A stretch of DNA of 64,000 nt from Dactylosporangium sucinum (GCF_014647515.1 NZ_BMPI01000011.1:62001-126000), one strand, 5' to 3'; shown: positions 52,303 to 60,946, numbered from the stretch's first letter. Numbers and translations: made by a program. The notes: generated from the letters alone by a model not told the origin.

Positions 52303-52470
52303 GGATCCGCCAAGGTTCGAAGGGGGTCGTTGATCGGGGGCAAGTATGCCATCGAGCGGGGCGGATTCCGGCCCCTGTCGACCGTCCGGCGGCCACCCCG
52401 GCCCGTTCGGGCAGCGCGTTCTCCGACTGGTAGCGGTCCGCCGTGTACCCAGCGTGCGGGCGCGGTTACC

Positions 52471-52535
52471 GTTCATCCCGGCTGAACGTCCACAGTGGAT
52501 TATATGAACGGCCGCTGAACAGCGGATATATGGAT
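52471..52535. promoter_or_regulatory. Divergent promoter with phased TGAAC sites
   Basis: TGAAC occurs at 52483, 52505 and 52516 (spacings 22 and 11 bp, near whole helical turns), and GTTCA, the inverse, at 52471. AT-rich TTATAT and GATATATGG steps (52499-52505, 52523-52531) supply -10-like sequences. This could be a shared operator for the flanking SBP-VWA genes. Confidence 0.5.
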
Positions 52536-52567
52536 GGTGGTTGCGTCGATGCGCCAGAATCAGGGCC

Positions 52568-53611
52568 GTGAGACGCACCGGAGTCCTGATCGTCGCCGTG
52601 GTGGCGCTGGTGGTCGCGGGGGCCCTCGTCGGGCACCTCATCGGCAAGGCGCGGGGCGGCACGACGCAGGTGACCCTGCTGGTCGGCTCGGAGAAGCTCG
52701 GCTTCTTCGCCGACCCGGCGGTCCGCGCCGCGTTCGACCGGCACGGCTTCGCCTACCGCGCCGACGCCTCCGGCTCCCGCGACATGGTGAACCGGCTCGA
52801 CGGCTACGACCTGGCGTTCCCGGGCAGCCTGGCCGCCGCGCAGGAGCTCGCCGCGCGCCGGGCGCCGGCCGGCGATCCGGTCACCGTGTTCAGCTCGCCC
52901 CTCGCCGTCGCCACGTTCACGCCGATCGTCGACGTGCTGCAGACCGCCGGGCTGGCCTCCCGCGACGGCACCGGCGTCTGGCGGCTCGACCTGGCCAGGC
53001 TGGTCGAGCGGCATCGCACCGGCCTGCTGTGGAAGCAGATCCCGGGCAACGCGGCGTACCCGGCCGAGCGCAAGGTGCTGGTCTCGACCACGCACCCGCA
53101 GGACTCGAACTCGGCCGCCATGTACGCGGCGCTGCTGGACAGCGTCACCAAGGGGGACGTGGCCGAGGTCGCCCAGCTGTTCGCCGACCAGGGCGCCGTC
53201 GACACGACGAGCGGCGAGCCGTTCGAGAAGTACCTGCTGCAGGGCAGCAACTTCGCGCCCCTGGTGCTCATCTACGAGGCCCAGTTCGTCGACCATGCCA
53301 CGCGCACCGCCCCGACCGGCGGACAGACGCTGATCTACCCGACGCCGACGGTGATGTGCGCCCACACGGCCGTGCCGTTCACCGAGGCCGGCGCGAAGGT
53401 CGCGAAGCTGCTGCAGACCGACCCCGGCCTGCAGCGCCTCGCCGCCGAGCACGGCTTCCGGGCGCTGGACCCGGCGGTGTCCCGCCCCGTGCTGGACAGG
53501 GTCCGCCCCGGCGACGCCCGCCTGCCGGAGCTGATCGTCGGCGCCGTGCCCGCCCCTGACCAGACCACCCTGCACACCCTGCTGACCAAGGTCGAGGAGA
53601 AGCTCGCATGA
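52568..53611 (+). CDS. Membrane-anchored substrate-binding-like protein
   Basis: This 347-residue protein has an N-terminal membrane anchor (TGVLIVAVVALVVAGALVGHLI) and a solute-binding domain (TLLVGSEKLGFFADPAVRAAF, DLAFPGSLAAAQELA, FSSPLAVATFTPIVDVL, VLVSTTHPQDSNSAAMYAAL) but no VWA domain. It lacks a lipobox. Its stop overlaps the start of the next gene (ATGA), so the two are co-translated. With the divergent 547-residue protein it forms a three-protein cluster. The ligand is unknown. Confidence 0.8.
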   Translation: MRRTGVLIVAVVALVVAGALVGHLIGKARGGTTQVTLLVGSEKLGFFADPAVRAAFDRHGFAYRADASGSRDMVNRLDGYDLAFPGSLAAAQELAARRAPAGDPVTVFSSPLAVATFTPIVDVLQTAGLASRDGTGVWRLDLARLVERHRTGLLWKQIPGNAAYPAERKVLVSTTHPQDSNSAAMYAALLDSVTKGDVAEVAQLFADQGAVDTTSGEPFEKYLLQGSNFAPLVLIYEAQFVDHATRTAPTGGQTLIYPTPTVMCAHTAVPFTEAGAKVAKLLQTDPGLQRLAAEHGFRALDPAVSRPVLDRVRPGDARLPELIVGAVPAPDQTTLHTLLTKVEEKLA

Positions 53612-55221
53612 GGCGCTTCACGTGGCTCGCGCTCGCGCTCGTCGCGCTCACCGCGTGCACCAGCGACAAGAAGGCCACACCGGACCAGGGCGAGGGCCCG
53701 TACCTCAAGGGCAGCGGCGTCCTGCGCGTCCTCGCCGGCAGCGAGCTCGCCGACCTGCAGCCGATCCTCGACGCGGCCGCCGCCGCGACCGGCGTCACGG
53801 TCAAGCTGAGCACCACCGGCACCCTCGAAGGCGTCGAGACCGTCGTCAACGGCACCGCGGCCCAGCAGTACGACGCGACCTGGTTCGCCAGCAACCGGTA
53901 CCTCCAGCTCCACCCCGGCGCCGGCGACAAGATCGGCACCGCGACCAAGGTCGCGACCTCGCCGGTCGTGCTCGGCCTGCGCCGTTCGGTCGCGCAGCAG
54001 CTCGGCTGGACCGAGCACCGCCCGACCTGGAGCGAGATCGCCGTCGCCGCCGGCGAGCACAGGTTCAGCTACGGCATGACCAACCCGGCCAGCTCCAACT
54101 CCGGCTTCTCGGCGCTGGTCGGCGTCGCGGCCGCGCTCGCCGGCACCGGCGCGGCGCTCACCGCCGAGCAGATCGCGCCGCTCACCCCGCGGCTGCGGGC
54201 GTTCTTCGCCGGGCAGAACCTCACCGCCGGCTCGTCCGGCTGGCTGGCCGACGCGTTCCTCAAGCAGCAGCAGGAGGGCAAGCCCGTCGACGGGCTGGTC
54301 AACTACGAGTCGGTGATCCTGTCGCTCAACGCGTCCGGGAAGCTGACCGAGCCGATGACCGTGGTGTACCCGTCCGACGGCGTGGTCAGCGCCGACTACC
54401 CGCTGACCCTGCTCAGCGGGGTGCCCGAGCAGACGAGGAACAACTACGCCGCGGTCGCCGACTACCTGCGCCGGCCCAGCGTGCAGAAGGAGATCATGGC
54501 CAGGACGTGGCGGCGCCCGGCGGTGCCCGGCGTCGCCCTGTCCGGCGAGTTCGGACCCGCCGGCGGCTCGCTGCCCGAGCTGCCGTTCCCCGGCAAGCTC
54601 GAGGCCGCCAACGCCCTCATCGGCGCGTTCGGCGACAGCCTGCGCAAGCCGGCCCGCACGATCTACGTGCTCGACGTGTCCGGGTCGATGAAGGGGGAGC
54701 GGATCGCCGGGCTCAAGGCCGCGCTGACCGGGCTCACCGGCGCCGACACCAGCCTGGCCGGCCAGTTCACCCGGTTCAACGGCCGGGAGCAGGTGCTCAT
54801 GATCCCGTTCAGCACGAAGCCCGGCCAGACCCGCCGGTTCGACGTGCCCGAGGCCGACGTGCAGCCGACCCTCGACCAGATCCGCGCCTACGCCGGCGGG
54901 CTCGCCCCGGCCGGCGACACCGCGATCTACGACGCCCTGCTCGCCGCGTACGCCCAGGCCGCGCCGCTCATCGCCGCCGAGCCCGACCGGTTCACCTCGA
55001 TCGTGCTGCTCACCGACGGCGAGCGGACCGTCGGCGCCGACCTGGCCGCGTTCCAGGCCCGGCTGCCGCAGCTGCCGAAGATCCCGGTCTTCACGATCCT
55101 GTTCGGCGAGGGCAACGTGGCCGAGATGCAGCAGGTGGCCACGCTGACCGGCGGCCGGTCGTTCGACGCCCGCACCGGCGCGCTGCCCGCCGCCTTCAAG
55201 GAGATCCGTGGGTACCAGTAA
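53608..55221 (+). CDS. Substrate-binding + VWA lipoprotein with intact MIDAS
   Basis: This 537-residue lipoprotein (lipobox LTAC at about residue 17) has a solute-binding domain (VLRVLAGSELADLQPILDAA, YDATWFASNRYLQLHPGAGD, SYGMTNPASSNSGFSAL; residues 37-335) fused to a VWA domain (350-530). The MIDAS is intact: IYVLDVSGSMKGERI, GDTAIYDALL and IVLLTDGERTVG. VWA domains bind protein partners through a metal ion. It is coupled by ATGA overlap to the preceding gene and followed by a terminator hairpin. Confidence 0.87.
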   Translation: MRRFTWLALALVALTACTSDKKATPDQGEGPYLKGSGVLRVLAGSELADLQPILDAAAAATGVTVKLSTTGTLEGVETVVNGTAAQQYDATWFASNRYLQLHPGAGDKIGTATKVATSPVVLGLRRSVAQQLGWTEHRPTWSEIAVAAGEHRFSYGMTNPASSNSGFSALVGVAAALAGTGAALTAEQIAPLTPRLRAFFAGQNLTAGSSGWLADAFLKQQQEGKPVDGLVNYESVILSLNASGKLTEPMTVVYPSDGVVSADYPLTLLSGVPEQTRNNYAAVADYLRRPSVQKEIMARTWRRPAVPGVALSGEFGPAGGSLPELPFPGKLEAANALIGAFGDSLRKPARTIYVLDVSGSMKGERIAGLKAALTGLTGADTSLAGQFTRFNGREQVLMIPFSTKPGQTRRFDVPEADVQPTLDQIRAYAGGLAPAGDTAIYDALLAAYAQAAPLIAAEPDRFTSIVLLTDGERTVGADLAAFQARLPQLPKIPVFTILFGEGNVAEMQQVATLTGGRSFDARTGALPAAFKEIRGYQ

Positions 55222-55233
55222 CGCGATGTTCAA

Positions 55234-55263
55234 GCCCCGGGAGTGGTGAAATCCTCCCGGGGC
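55234..55263 (+). terminator. Terminator after the SBP-VWA operon
   Basis: A 10-bp perfect stem GCCCCGGGAG ... CTCCCGGGGC with a 10-nt loop lies 12 bp past the stop. It also covers a possible GTG start of the next gene, favouring the later ATG for that gene. Confidence 0.65.
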
Positions 55264-55278
55264 GGGTACATCAATCCA

Positions 55279-56166
55279 ATGGCCGACCTCTCGCTCGACG
55301 ACTATCTGGTCGAGGACGACGACGATGACGACCCCGTGCTGCTGCGCAAGGACGGGCAGCCGGTCGACACCTGGCGGGAGGACTATCCGTACGACGAGCG
55401 GATGAGCCGGGACGAGTACGACCGCACCAAGCGGCTCCTGCAGATCGAGCTGCTCAAGCTGCAGAACACGATCAAGGCGCGGGGCGACCGGCTGGTCGTG
55501 CTCTTCGAGGGCCGCGACGCCGCCGGCAAGGGCGGCACGATCAAGCGGTTCATGGAGCACCTCAACCCCCGGGGCTGCCGGGTGATCGCGCTGGAGAAGC
55601 CGAGCGAGCGGGAGTCCACCCAGTGGTACTTCCAGCGGTATATCCGGCACCTGCCGGCCGCCGGCGAGATCGTGCTGTTCGACCGGTCCTGGTACAACCG
55701 GGCCGGCGTCGAGCGGGTCATGGGCTTCGCCACCCGCGCCGAGTATCTCGAGTTCATGCGCCAGGCGCCCGAGCTGGAGCGGATGCTCGTCCGGTCCGGG
55801 ATCAAGCTGGTCAAGTTCTGGTTCTCCGTGTCGCGCAACGAGCAGCACACCCGGTTTCTCATCCGGCAGGTCGACCCCGTCCGGCAGTGGAAGCTGTCGC
55901 CGATGGACCTCGCGTCGCTCGACAAGTGGGACGACTACACCGAGGCCAAGGAGGCGATGTTCTTCTACACCGACACCGCCGACGCGCCGTGGACCGTGGT
56001 GAAGAGCAACGACAAGAAGCGCGCCCGGCTGGAGGCGATGCGGCACGTGCTCAGCCGCTTCGACTACGACGGCAAGGACCACGAGCTGGTGGGCACCCCG
56101 GATCCGCTCATCGTCGGCCCGGCCTCGCTCGCCGACGACTCCGCGGACGACGCGCCCCGCTTGTAG
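55279..56166 (+). CDS. ppk2: Polyphosphate kinase 2
   Basis: This 295-residue PPK2-family kinase transfers phosphate between polyphosphate and nucleotides. Walker A is FEGRDAAGKGGTIKRFMEHL, Walker B and lid FDRSWYNRAGVERVMGF, then KFWFSVSRNEQHTRFLIRQ and PWTVVKSNDKKRARLEAM. An acidic N-terminus (DDYLVEDDDDDDP) is typical of class I PPK2. The ATG at 55279 is preferred over an upstream GTG buried in the terminator stem. Confidence 0.94.
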   Translation: MADLSLDDYLVEDDDDDDPVLLRKDGQPVDTWREDYPYDERMSRDEYDRTKRLLQIELLKLQNTIKARGDRLVVLFEGRDAAGKGGTIKRFMEHLNPRGCRVIALEKPSERESTQWYFQRYIRHLPAAGEIVLFDRSWYNRAGVERVMGFATRAEYLEFMRQAPELERMLVRSGIKLVKFWFSVSRNEQHTRFLIRQVDPVRQWKLSPMDLASLDKWDDYTEAKEAMFFYTDTADAPWTVVKSNDKKRARLEAMRHVLSRFDYDGKDHELVGTPDPLIVGPASLADDSADDAPRL

Positions 56167-56176
56167 CGTTGGGAGC

Positions 56177-56935
56177 GTGACCGAAAGCCACCATCGGGGC
56201 CGGGTGCGCGTCGAGACCGGCCCCAAACGCGTCCGAGCCTTCCTCGGCGGCAGCCTCGTGGCCGACACGCTGCGCCCGCTGCTCGTGTGGGAGGTCCCCT
56301 ACTACCCGGCGTACTACATCCCGTCGCCCGACGTGCACGCCGAGCTCGTCGACACCGGCACCACCGAGCGGTCGCCGAGCCGCGGCACCGCCGAGATCTT
56401 CGACGTCGTCACCGCCGGCGGCGTGGCCAAGGCCGCGGCCCGCCGGTTCACCGACTCGCCCCTCGCCGAGCTGCGCGACGCCGTCCGCCTCGACTGGGCC
56501 GCGATGAGCGAGTGGTTCGAGGAGGACGAGCCCGTCTACACCCACCCGCGCGACCCCTACAAGCGGGTCGACATCCTGGCCAGCAGCCGCACCGTGCGCA
56601 TCGAGCTCGACGGGGTCGTGCTGGCCGAGTCCCGCAGCCCGCGCCTGCTGTTCGAGACGAGCCTGCCCACGCGGTACTACCTCCCCCTCACCGACGTGCG
56701 GATGGACCTGCTGCGCCCGTCCGCCACCGTGACCCACTGCCCCTACAAGGGCGAGGCGCACCACTGGTCGGTCGAGGTCGAGGGCGGCCCCGCCGGGCCC
56801 CGGCTGCACGAGGACCTCGTCTGGATCTACCGCACCCCGCTGCCGGAGAGCCAGAAGATCGCCGGACTGGCCTGCTTCTACAACGAACGGGTCGAGGTGT
56901 ACCTCGACGGCGTCCGGCAGCCGCCGCCCGCGTAG
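56177..56935 (+). CDS. Tandem DUF427 protein
   Basis: This 252-residue protein has two DUF427 domains (about residues 10-100 and 125-240). The second is marked by VRIELDGVVLAESRSPRLLFE, LPTRYYLPLTDVRMDLLR and CPYKGEAHHWSVEV, the latter being the family hallmark. No function is established. It starts at GTG 56177, 10 bp after the PPK2 stop, so it is probably in the same operon. Confidence 0.88.
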   Translation: MTESHHRGRVRVETGPKRVRAFLGGSLVADTLRPLLVWEVPYYPAYYIPSPDVHAELVDTGTTERSPSRGTAEIFDVVTAGGVAKAAARRFTDSPLAELRDAVRLDWAAMSEWFEEDEPVYTHPRDPYKRVDILASSRTVRIELDGVVLAESRSPRLLFETSLPTRYYLPLTDVRMDLLRPSATVTHCPYKGEAHHWSVEVEGGPAGPRLHEDLVWIYRTPLPESQKIAGLACFYNERVEVYLDGVRQPPPA

Positions 56936-56976
56936 GCCGCGTCAGTCGCCTGGTCCAGGGGTCGTACGCTGTTGCG

Positions 56977-57780
56977 GTGGACGCGTGGCGGCTCGGTGAC
57001 CATCTGTCGCTGACCTACGCTTCCGAGCACGAGTGCCGCGACCTGATGGTCGCGTTCGCGCGCCACGGCGTCGGCGCCGGCCACCGGGTCGTGATGTTCC
57101 TCGACGCCGGGTCCGTCGAGCTCGCCCGGGCGCTCACCGCCGCCGTCCCCGACGCCCGCGTCGGCCAGTTCAGCGTGCTGCGGTTCGGCACCGGCTTCGG
57201 CGGGCTCGGCTTCGGCGGCCACGACATGCTCGACAGCCTCGACGCCCTGCGCGAGGAGGCGCTCGCCGACGGCTTCGCCGGCATCTGCGTGGCCGACGAG
57301 ATGACCTGGACCCGCACCGCCGGGCTGCGCGACGACGACCTTCTCGGCTACGAGACCCGCGTCGCCCGCTTCTTCGGCGACGGGCGGGTGGCCGCGCTCT
57401 GCCTGTACGACCGCCGCCGTTTCGCGAAGGACCTGCTCGCCCGGCTGGGTGCCACCCACCCCGCCCCGCTGCTGCGGTTCACCATCGGCGGGTGGGGCGC
57501 CCACCTGCGGCTGGCCGGCGAGCTCGACGCGTCCAACGGCGCCGCGCTGCCGGCGATCCTGGCCCTGCTCGCGGTGTCCGACAGCGTGGTGCTGGTCGAT
57601 GCGAGCGAGCTGGTGTTCGTCGATGCCGCGGGGGCGGGCACGCTGGTCCGCTTCGCCGCGTCGCGCCCGACCCGCCACACGGTCGTGCGCTGCGGCCGCG
57701 GCGTCCGCCAGGCCCTGCGGCTCGTCGGCGCCGACGACGTGCCGTCACTGGTGCTTCGCGACCAGGTGGCGCGGGTATGA
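56977..57780 (+). CDS. MEDS-STAS protein (sensor + anti-anti-sigma-like domain)
   Basis: This 267-residue protein has an N-terminal MEDS domain (residues 1-160; LGDHLSLTYASEHECRDLMVAF, GHRVVMFLDAGSVELARAL, GFAGICVADEMTWTR, CLYDRRRFAKDLLARLGATH) and a C-terminal STAS domain (165-265; HLRLAGELDASNGAALPAI, VVLVDASELVFVDAAGAGTLVRF). The serine in LVDASEL is in the region phosphorylated in SpoIIAA-type proteins. It probably feeds a sigma-factor partner-switching network. Its stop overlaps the malQ start (ATGA), an unexpected coupling of signalling and glucan metabolism. Confidence 0.88.
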   Translation: MDAWRLGDHLSLTYASEHECRDLMVAFARHGVGAGHRVVMFLDAGSVELARALTAAVPDARVGQFSVLRFGTGFGGLGFGGHDMLDSLDALREEALADGFAGICVADEMTWTRTAGLRDDDLLGYETRVARFFGDGRVAALCLYDRRRFAKDLLARLGATHPAPLLRFTIGGWGAHLRLAGELDASNGAALPAILALLAVSDSVVLVDASELVFVDAAGAGTLVRFAASRPTRHTVVRCGRGVRQALRLVGADDVPSLVLRDQVARV

Positions 57781-59621
57781 CCGGAGACGTGTCACCCTCA
57801 CCGGAGCCCACGCCGCAGTCCAAGCCGCAGTCCACGCCCGAGCCCACGCGCGGGGACGGGCCCGAGCCCACCCGCGGGGACGGGCCCGAGCCCACGCGCG
57901 CGGACGGGCCCGCGGACGAGCTGCACGCGCTGGCCGCCGCGCACGGCGTCGCCACCCACTACGAGACGTCCGGCAAGCAGCGCGTCGACATCCCCGACGA
58001 CGTGGTCGCCTCGGTGCTCGCCCTCCTCGGCCCGGAGCCGGCCCCCCGCAGCCGGGTCGGCACGACGGCGTCCCTGCCCGAGCCGCCGCGGACGTGGGGC
58101 TGGATGATCCAGCTGTACGGGCTGAGGTCGCGCGACTCGTGGTCCGTCGGTGACTTCGCCGACCTCGCGGCGTTCACCCGCTGGGCCGCCTCGACCGGCG
58201 CCGGCGCGATCCTGGTCAACCCGCTGCACGCGGTGGCCCCGGTCGACCCGCTCCCGGCGTCACCGTACTCCCCGTCGAGCCGCCGCTTCGTCAACCCCCT
58301 GTACCTGCGGGTGCCGGACCTGCCCGAGTACCGCGCGGCGCCCCCGGCCCTGCGCGCCCAGGTCGACGCCCTGCGCCCGGCACCGGCCCGGGACGGCCTC
58401 ATCGACTACGGCACGGCCTGGCGCGCCAAGCACGCCGCCCTGTCCCTGCTGTTCCCGGTCGAGGAGCCCAGCACGGCCGAGCCCGGCACCGACGCCGCCC
58501 TGCGCGACTTCGCGACCTACACCGCGCTCGCCGAGCTCCACGGCGCCGACTGGCGGCGGTGGCCCGCGGCGCTGCGCCGGCCCGGGATGGCGGCCACCGA
58601 GGCGGCGCCCGTGGACCGGGTGGCGTTCCACGCCTGGCTGCAGCGGCGCTGCGCCGAGCAGCTCGCCGAGGCCAACCGGGCCGCGGCGGGCATGGCGGTC
58701 GGGATCGTCCACGACCTGGCCGTGGGCATCGACCCCGGCGGCGCCGACGCCTGGACCCTGCAGGACGTCGTCGCCCAGGGGGCCAAGGTCGGCGCGCCGC
58801 CCGACGCGTTCAACCAGCGGGGCCAGGACTGGGGCCTGGCGACCTGGCGGCCCGACCGGCTCGCCGCCAGCGGCTATGAGCCCTACCGTGAGCTGCTCCG
58901 CGACATCTTCCGGCACGCGGGCGGGCTGCGGGTCGACCACGTCGCCGGGCTGTGGCGGCTGTGGTGGGTGCCGCCGGGCCGCGGCCCCGCCGAGGGCACG
59001 TACGTCCACTACGACGACGCCGCCATGCTCGGCGTCCTCGTCGAGGAGGCCACCCGGGCCGGCGCCGTCGTCGTCGGCGAGGACCTCGGCACCGTCGAGC
59101 CGGTCGTCACCCGGACCCTGCAGGAGCGCAACATCCTCGGCTCCGCGGTGCTGTGGTTCACCCGCGACGACGCCGGCGCGTTCCTGCCGCCCGCCGAGTG
59201 GCCGGCCAACGCCGTGGCGAGCATCTCCACCCACGACCTGCCGACCGCGGCCGGGTTCCTGGCCGGCGAGCACGTGCTGGCCCGTGCCGAGGCCGGCGTG
59301 CTCGGCCGCGACGTCAAGGACGAGTGGGCGGCCGCCGCGCTGGAGCGCACCGCCCTGCTCGACCTGCTCGACGCCGAGGGCCTCACCGAGCCCGACAGCA
59401 CCGACGACGAGATCGTCCTGGCCATGCACCGGCTGCTCAAGCGCACGCCGTGCCGCATCGTGCTCGCCTCGCCCTACGACGTGCTCGGCGTGGTGCGCCA
59501 GCCGAACCTGCCCGGAACCACCGACCAGTACCCGAACTGGCGCATCCCCCTGCCGCTGCCCCTGGAGGAGCTCACGAGCGACGCCCGCATGCAGCAGATC
59601 GCGGACCTCTTCAACGCCTAG
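57777..59621 (+). CDS. malQ: 4-alpha-glucanotransferase (amylomaltase)
   Basis: This 614-residue GH77 enzyme transfers alpha-1,4-glucan segments. Its motifs are SWSVGDFADLAAF, SPYSPSSRRFVNPLYL, GVPPDAF-like GAPPDAFNQRGQDWGLATW, RVDHVAGLWRLWWVP (catalytic Asp), VVGEDLGTVEPVV (Glu) and SISTHDLPTAAGFL (Asp). Residues 8-45 are a low-complexity leader with three PEPTRGDG-like tandem repeats. The start overlaps the MEDS-STAS gene by ATGA. It is tail-to-tail with the AHSA1-VOC gene only 2 bp away. Confidence 0.93.
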   Translation: MTGDVSPSPEPTPQSKPQSTPEPTRGDGPEPTRGDGPEPTRADGPADELHALAAAHGVATHYETSGKQRVDIPDDVVASVLALLGPEPAPRSRVGTTASLPEPPRTWGWMIQLYGLRSRDSWSVGDFADLAAFTRWAASTGAGAILVNPLHAVAPVDPLPASPYSPSSRRFVNPLYLRVPDLPEYRAAPPALRAQVDALRPAPARDGLIDYGTAWRAKHAALSLLFPVEEPSTAEPGTDAALRDFATYTALAELHGADWRRWPAALRRPGMAATEAAPVDRVAFHAWLQRRCAEQLAEANRAAAGMAVGIVHDLAVGIDPGGADAWTLQDVVAQGAKVGAPPDAFNQRGQDWGLATWRPDRLAASGYEPYRELLRDIFRHAGGLRVDHVAGLWRLWWVPPGRGPAEGTYVHYDDAAMLGVLVEEATRAGAVVVGEDLGTVEPVVTRTLQERNILGSAVLWFTRDDAGAFLPPAEWPANAVASISTHDLPTAAGFLAGEHVLARAEAGVLGRDVKDEWAAAALERTALLDLLDAEGLTEPDSTDDEIVLAMHRLLKRTPCRIVLASPYDVLGVVRQPNLPGTTDQYPNWRIPLPLPLEELTSDARMQQIADLFNA

Positions 59622-59623
59622 AG

Positions 59624-60535
59624 CTAGTCGGGTCGGCCGGCGCCGGCCGGGATCTCCTGCAGCAGCCAGGTGTTGCCGTCCGGGTCGCTGAACGGTGCGT
59701 AGAGGATCCCGCCGAGGTCGTCGACCCCGCCGACGTCGACCCCGCGGGCCAGCAGCACCTCCCGCGCCTTGTGGATGTCGTCGACGACGACGTGCAGGCC
59801 CCGCAGCGTGCCCGGCGCCAGGTCCAGCCCCGGCAGGTCCTTGTACAGCACGATCGAGCACGCCGACCCCGGCGGAGTGAGCTGCGTGACCCGCGAACCG
59901 TTGCCGGGCTGCACGTCGTGGTCCAGCACGAAGCCCAGCTTGTCCCGGTAGAACGCCAGGGCCACGTCGACGTCCGCGACCGGCACGGGCACCAGCTCCA
60001 GCCGCATCGACGGCGCGGCCGGGAGGGCGGGCTCGATCTCGAGCGTGGCCAGGTAGGCGTCGAGTCCCGCGTACCCCGCGTCCAGGCCCTGCTGCATGCC
60101 GGAGCCGAGTGCGGCGTCCCGGGCCTGCTGCGACGGGTACCGAATCATCGTGGTGATCGTCGTGCGGCCCGCGCGCTCCGTGAACGTCACCGTGTTGTGC
60201 GTCTCCGGCCAGTCGCCGCCGCTCCATCCCTCGGTGCTCACCAGCCGGTCGGGCCGCAGCACCTCCTGGAACGTGCCCGTGATCGTCAGCTCCTCGCCGG
60301 ACTCCGACCGCCACACGTACCGGAACGTTCCCCCGGGCCGCAGGTCGATCTCGCACACCGGCATCGTCCAGCCGGGCGGCCCGACCATCCACTTCGGCAG
60401 GTGCTCGGGCCGGGTGTGCACGTCGAACACCAGCGCGCGGGGCGCGGCGACGGTCCGGACGATCCGGACCTCCAGCGCGCTGGGCAGGTCGAAGTCGGTG
60501 ACGCCGAGCCGTCCAGGCTCACCGGTCGTGGTCAT
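59624..60535 (-). CDS. AHSA1/SRPBCC - VOC fusion protein
   Basis: This 303-residue protein has an N-terminal AHSA1-type START-like domain (residues 18-165; VRTVAAPRALVFDVHTRPEHL, FRYVWRSESGEELTITGTF, GMQQGLDAGYAGLDAYL) joined to a C-terminal VOC/glyoxalase domain (175-295; VADVDVALAFYRDKLGFVLD, APFSDPDGNTWLLQEIP). Such ArsR-linked SRPBCC proteins are usually separate from VOC domains. It overlaps the upstream ArsR gene by 17 bp, so they form an operon. Substrates are unknown. Confidence 0.9.
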   Translation of the reverse strand: MTTTGEPGRLGVTDFDLPSALEVRIVRTVAAPRALVFDVHTRPEHLPKWMVGPPGWTMPVCEIDLRPGGTFRYVWRSESGEELTITGTFQEVLRPDRLVSTEGWSGGDWPETHNTVTFTERAGRTTITTMIRYPSQQARDAALGSGMQQGLDAGYAGLDAYLATLEIEPALPAAPSMRLELVPVPVADVDVALAFYRDKLGFVLDHDVQPGNGSRVTQLTPPGSACSIVLYKDLPGLDLAPGTLRGLHVVVDDIHKAREVLLARGVDVGGVDDLGGILYAPFSDPDGNTWLLQEIPAGAGRPD

Positions 60536-60875
60536 CGTGCGGCTCCTTCACATCGTCCTGCAGCAGCTGCAGGTAGGCGTCCAACCGGGTGTAGCTCTCG
60601 TCCCAGAACCGCCGGTACTCCTCGGTGAACGCGGCCACCTCGCGCAGCGGCCCGGCCTCCAGCCGGCACGGCCGCCACTGGGCCTCCCGCCCGCGCGAGA
60701 TCAGCCCGGCCTGCTCCAGCACCCGCAGGTGCTTGGAGATCGCCGGCCCGCTGATCGAGAACGGCTCGGCCAGCTCCTTCACGGTGGCCTCCCCGCGCGC
60801 GAGCCGCGCGAGAATCGCCCGCCGCGTCGGGTCCGCGAGCGCGGCGAAGGTCACGGAAAGCCGGTCAGCGACCAT
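60519..60875 (-). CDS. ArsR/SmtB-family regulator
   Basis: This 118-residue winged-helix repressor shows FAALADPTRRAILARLARGEA, then VKELAEPFSISGPAISKHLRV and LISRGREAQWRPCRLEAGPL. Metal-binding cysteine pairs of ArsR/SmtB sensors are absent; this is the SRPBCC-linked subgroup that does not use metals. It is the first gene of an operon with the AHSA1-VOC fusion and is likely self-regulated through direct repeats just upstream. Confidence 0.92.
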   Translation of the reverse strand: MVADRLSVTFAALADPTRRAILARLARGEATVKELAEPFSISGPAISKHLRVLEQAGLISRGREAQWRPCRLEAGPLREVAAFTEEYRRFWDESYTRLDAYLQLLQDDVKEPHDDHDR

Positions 60876-60892
60876 GCGTTACCTCACCAGTC

Positions 60893-60919
60893 GGTTATCT
60901 AACCTCCTGGTTATCTAAC
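60893..60919 (-). promoter_or_regulatory. Candidate ArsR operator (two GGTTATCTAAC repeats)
   Basis: GGTTATCTAAC occurs at 60893-60903 and 60909-60919, a 16-bp period. Each copy contains the inverted GGTTA/TAACC symmetry. They lie 18-44 bp upstream of the arsR-like start and overlap TTAGATA, a possible -10 box. Confidence 0.6.
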
Positions 60920-60946
60920 GCCGCCGGCCGGCGAAAAGTCAAGCCG

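Noticed and set aside
53335..56268. 977-codon open frame on the minus strand
   Set aside because: It is antisense to the SBP-VWA lipoprotein and PPK2 genes and has no family features.
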